Positions 6,448 to 7,608 of a stretch of 7,608 nt of DNA are shown piece after piece (position 1 is the first letter of the stretch; every line of letters begins with the position of its first letter). The DNA comes from an uncultured Bacteroides sp. Its GTDB lineage: Bacteria > Bacteroidota > Bacteroidia > Bacteroidales > Bacteroidaceae. A model generated the notes under the pieces. That model had not been told where the DNA came from. It did no database searches and saw only the letters and a list, made by a program, of their open reading frames with translations. Both the position numbers and the translations under genes were made by a program. The stretch spans positions 1 to 7,608 of the forward strand of contig USSR01000326.1 in the NCBI GenBank assembly GCA_900557355.1, in the 5' to 3' direction.

Positions 6448-7608
6448 TTATTTATAACCACTCAGCAGCAAGCTCATTTCCTTCCTCATCTCATCAATGG
6501 CTTTAGAATAGACCTTGGGAGATTTGGTCATAACAATAATTGCCATCTGCCTTGCTTTTTTTTCATTCCAAAATTTTGGTTCTCTATAAAGTTTTGCCAA
6601 CAAATAATAGGGATAAATACGTTCAGGAGTTAAAAGCAGTGACTCTAAAAAAGTCTGTTCAGCTAATAAATAACAACCGGCCATTTCATAATAACGTCCC
6701 TGCAGATTCCAAATATTAGAATCACAACTTACTAATTTAGCACGTTCCAGTACTTTACATGCTTCTAAATATTTCCCTTCAGAATAAAGTGAGCCAGCAT
6801 AACTCTTCAAAAAAGTCGGATGATAATTTAGTTTAGAATACAGAGATTCATAAATCTCAGATGCCGTATTGCAAGCATTATAACTATATAGTAGATTAGC
6901 ATTATTCCATCGTTCACCAAGTTCATTTAAACCATATAATCTAGACACTCCAAATACAGCACCTATACAGAGCAAGCATGAAAGAGTTACCGCTAACAAA
7001 TTTCTTCTTTTCCAAATTTGCATTTCTTGTTCTTCTAACGACACACATACAGCTGAAAATACGATAAAAGCTATACCAAAAGAAAGTACTTGCAAAGGAT
7101 AAGAAGACAAAGCAAATACAGACAATGAAAATAATGCTCCGCAAAAACCATACTGCTTATAAGCCAAGCCTTTCCGGAAAACAACAATACCAAATAATAA
7201 AATCAAGAGCAACAATACACATCCACCTTCCACACAAGATTGCAGATAATCATTAAAAGCATATTCAGCAAAACCCGCTACTCTTCTTTCCTCAGCCGTA
7301 CCATCATCTGCCGCAAAATAAGCGGCTTGCGCTTTCCCATAGACCATATGAAAGCTTCCAGGTCCATAGCCTGTTAATGGCTTTTCAATCATTGCCGTAT
7401 ATGTATTTTTCCAGATAAAAAGTCTGCCTCGTACTGAGTCTGCCTTTAAGTGGAAAAGCATTATAAAAGTCAGCATTACAAGAATACCAATGCCCGATGC
7501 CAGTCCCATCGCTTTATGTAGATTCTCTTTCACATAAAGCCTACAAGTTCTCAACCAGCCATTATGCATTTCCAACACCCACAATAAGCTAACACTTATT
7601 GCCAACCA
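6448..7608 (-). CDS. O-antigen ligase/polymerase-family (Wzy_C) membrane protein with TPR-like tail, 5' partial
   Basis: The frame stays open through the right edge, so the N-terminus is missing; 386 residues are visible. Hydrophobic segments occur at about 2-12, 34-54, 128-147, 152-191 and 203-223. Between them is a large external loop with VRGRLFIWKNT (R-x-x-x-W), PLTGYGPGSF and FNDYLQSCVEGG, the hallmarks of Wzy/WaaL/PglL proteins, which polymerise polysaccharide or transfer lipid-linked glycans to lipid A or protein. The His often found before Asn-Asp in this loop is Phe here (AFNDY). Residues from about 240 to the end form helical pairs that look like TPR repeats (for example FLKSYAGSLYSEGKYLEACKVLERAK). 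Such TPR-tailed members accompany NVEALA/propeller genes in Bacteroides. The gene lies first in the visible operon, 29 nt before the small protein gene. Protein O-glycosylation is possible but unproven. The apparent start at 7605 is a TTG codon inside the frame, not a real start. Confidence 0.85.
   Translation of the reverse strand, partial: WLAISVSLLWVLEMHNGWLRTCRLYVKENLHKAMGLASGIGILVMLTFIMLFHLKADSVRGRLFIWKNTYTAMIEKPLTGYGPGSFHMVYGKAQAAYFAADDGTAEERRVAGFAEYAFNDYLQSCVEGGCVLLLLILLFGIVVFRKGLAYKQYGFCGALFSLSVFALSSYPLQVLSFGIAFIVFSAVCVSLEEQEMQIWKRRNLLAVTLSCLLCIGAVFGVSRLYGLNELGERWNNANLLYSYNACNTASEIYESLYSKLNYHPTFLKSYAGSLYSEGKYLEACKVLERAKLVSCDSNIWNLQGRYYEMAGCYLLAEQTFLESLLLTPERIYPYYLLAKLYREPKFWNEKKARQMAIIVMTKSPKVYSKAIDEMRKEMSLLLSGYK

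Noticed and set aside
6941..7144. Minus-strand open frame of 67 hydrophobic codons
   Set aside because: It is an out-of-frame shadow of membrane segments of the ligase-family protein, where T-rich codons give hydrophobic residues in other frames.

Overview
The window looks like gut Bacteroidales DNA (Bacteroides, Phocaeicola or Parabacteroides). The signs are lipoprotein signal peptides with short Cys lipoboxes, AT-rich translation starts mostly without Shine-Dalgarno sequences, a Bacteroides-type family 2 glycoside hydrolase, and an NVEALA-like small secreted protein beside a 6-bladed beta-propeller lipoprotein. All six supported genes lie on the minus strand, so transcription runs from the right edge to the left edge. 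No RNA gene, CRISPR array or insertion sequence was seen, and no gene-free stretch reaches 300 bases.

Right part (about 3474-7608), in order of transcription: (1) the C-terminal part of an O-antigen ligase/polymerase-family (Wzy_C) membrane protein with a TPR-like tail, whose start lies beyond the right edge; (2) a 119-residue exported Cys-rich protein resembling NVEALA proteins; (3) a 6-bladed beta-propeller lipoprotein that starts inside the stop codon of the small protein (TAATG); (4) a membrane-anchored thioredoxin-like protein with a C-D-E-C motif, overlapping gene 3 by 17 nt; (5) an S26 signal peptidase with all catalytic boxes intact. The tight spacing implies one transcription unit. 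My inference is that this is a maturation and surface-display module for the small protein: the peptidase would cleave its leader, the thioredoxin-like protein would act on its six cysteines, the ligase could attach a glycan, and the propeller would be a surface or periplasmic partner. The individual families are recognisable, but the combined function is not established as far as I know.

Left part (1-3354): after a 119-nt gap that may hold a weak terminator come a transglutaminase-like lipoprotein with an intact Cys-His-Asp triad and a probable C-terminal discoidin-like domain, then a GH2 glycosidase lipoprotein. The GH2 reading frame stops at the first base of the window after 446 residues. 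It has the acid/base glutamate but not the remainder of the catalytic barrel where the nucleophile should lie, so it is probably truncated by a nonsense or frameshift change. The left part is visibly richer in G+C than the propeller and thioredoxin genes, which fits two modules of different origin placed next to each other.
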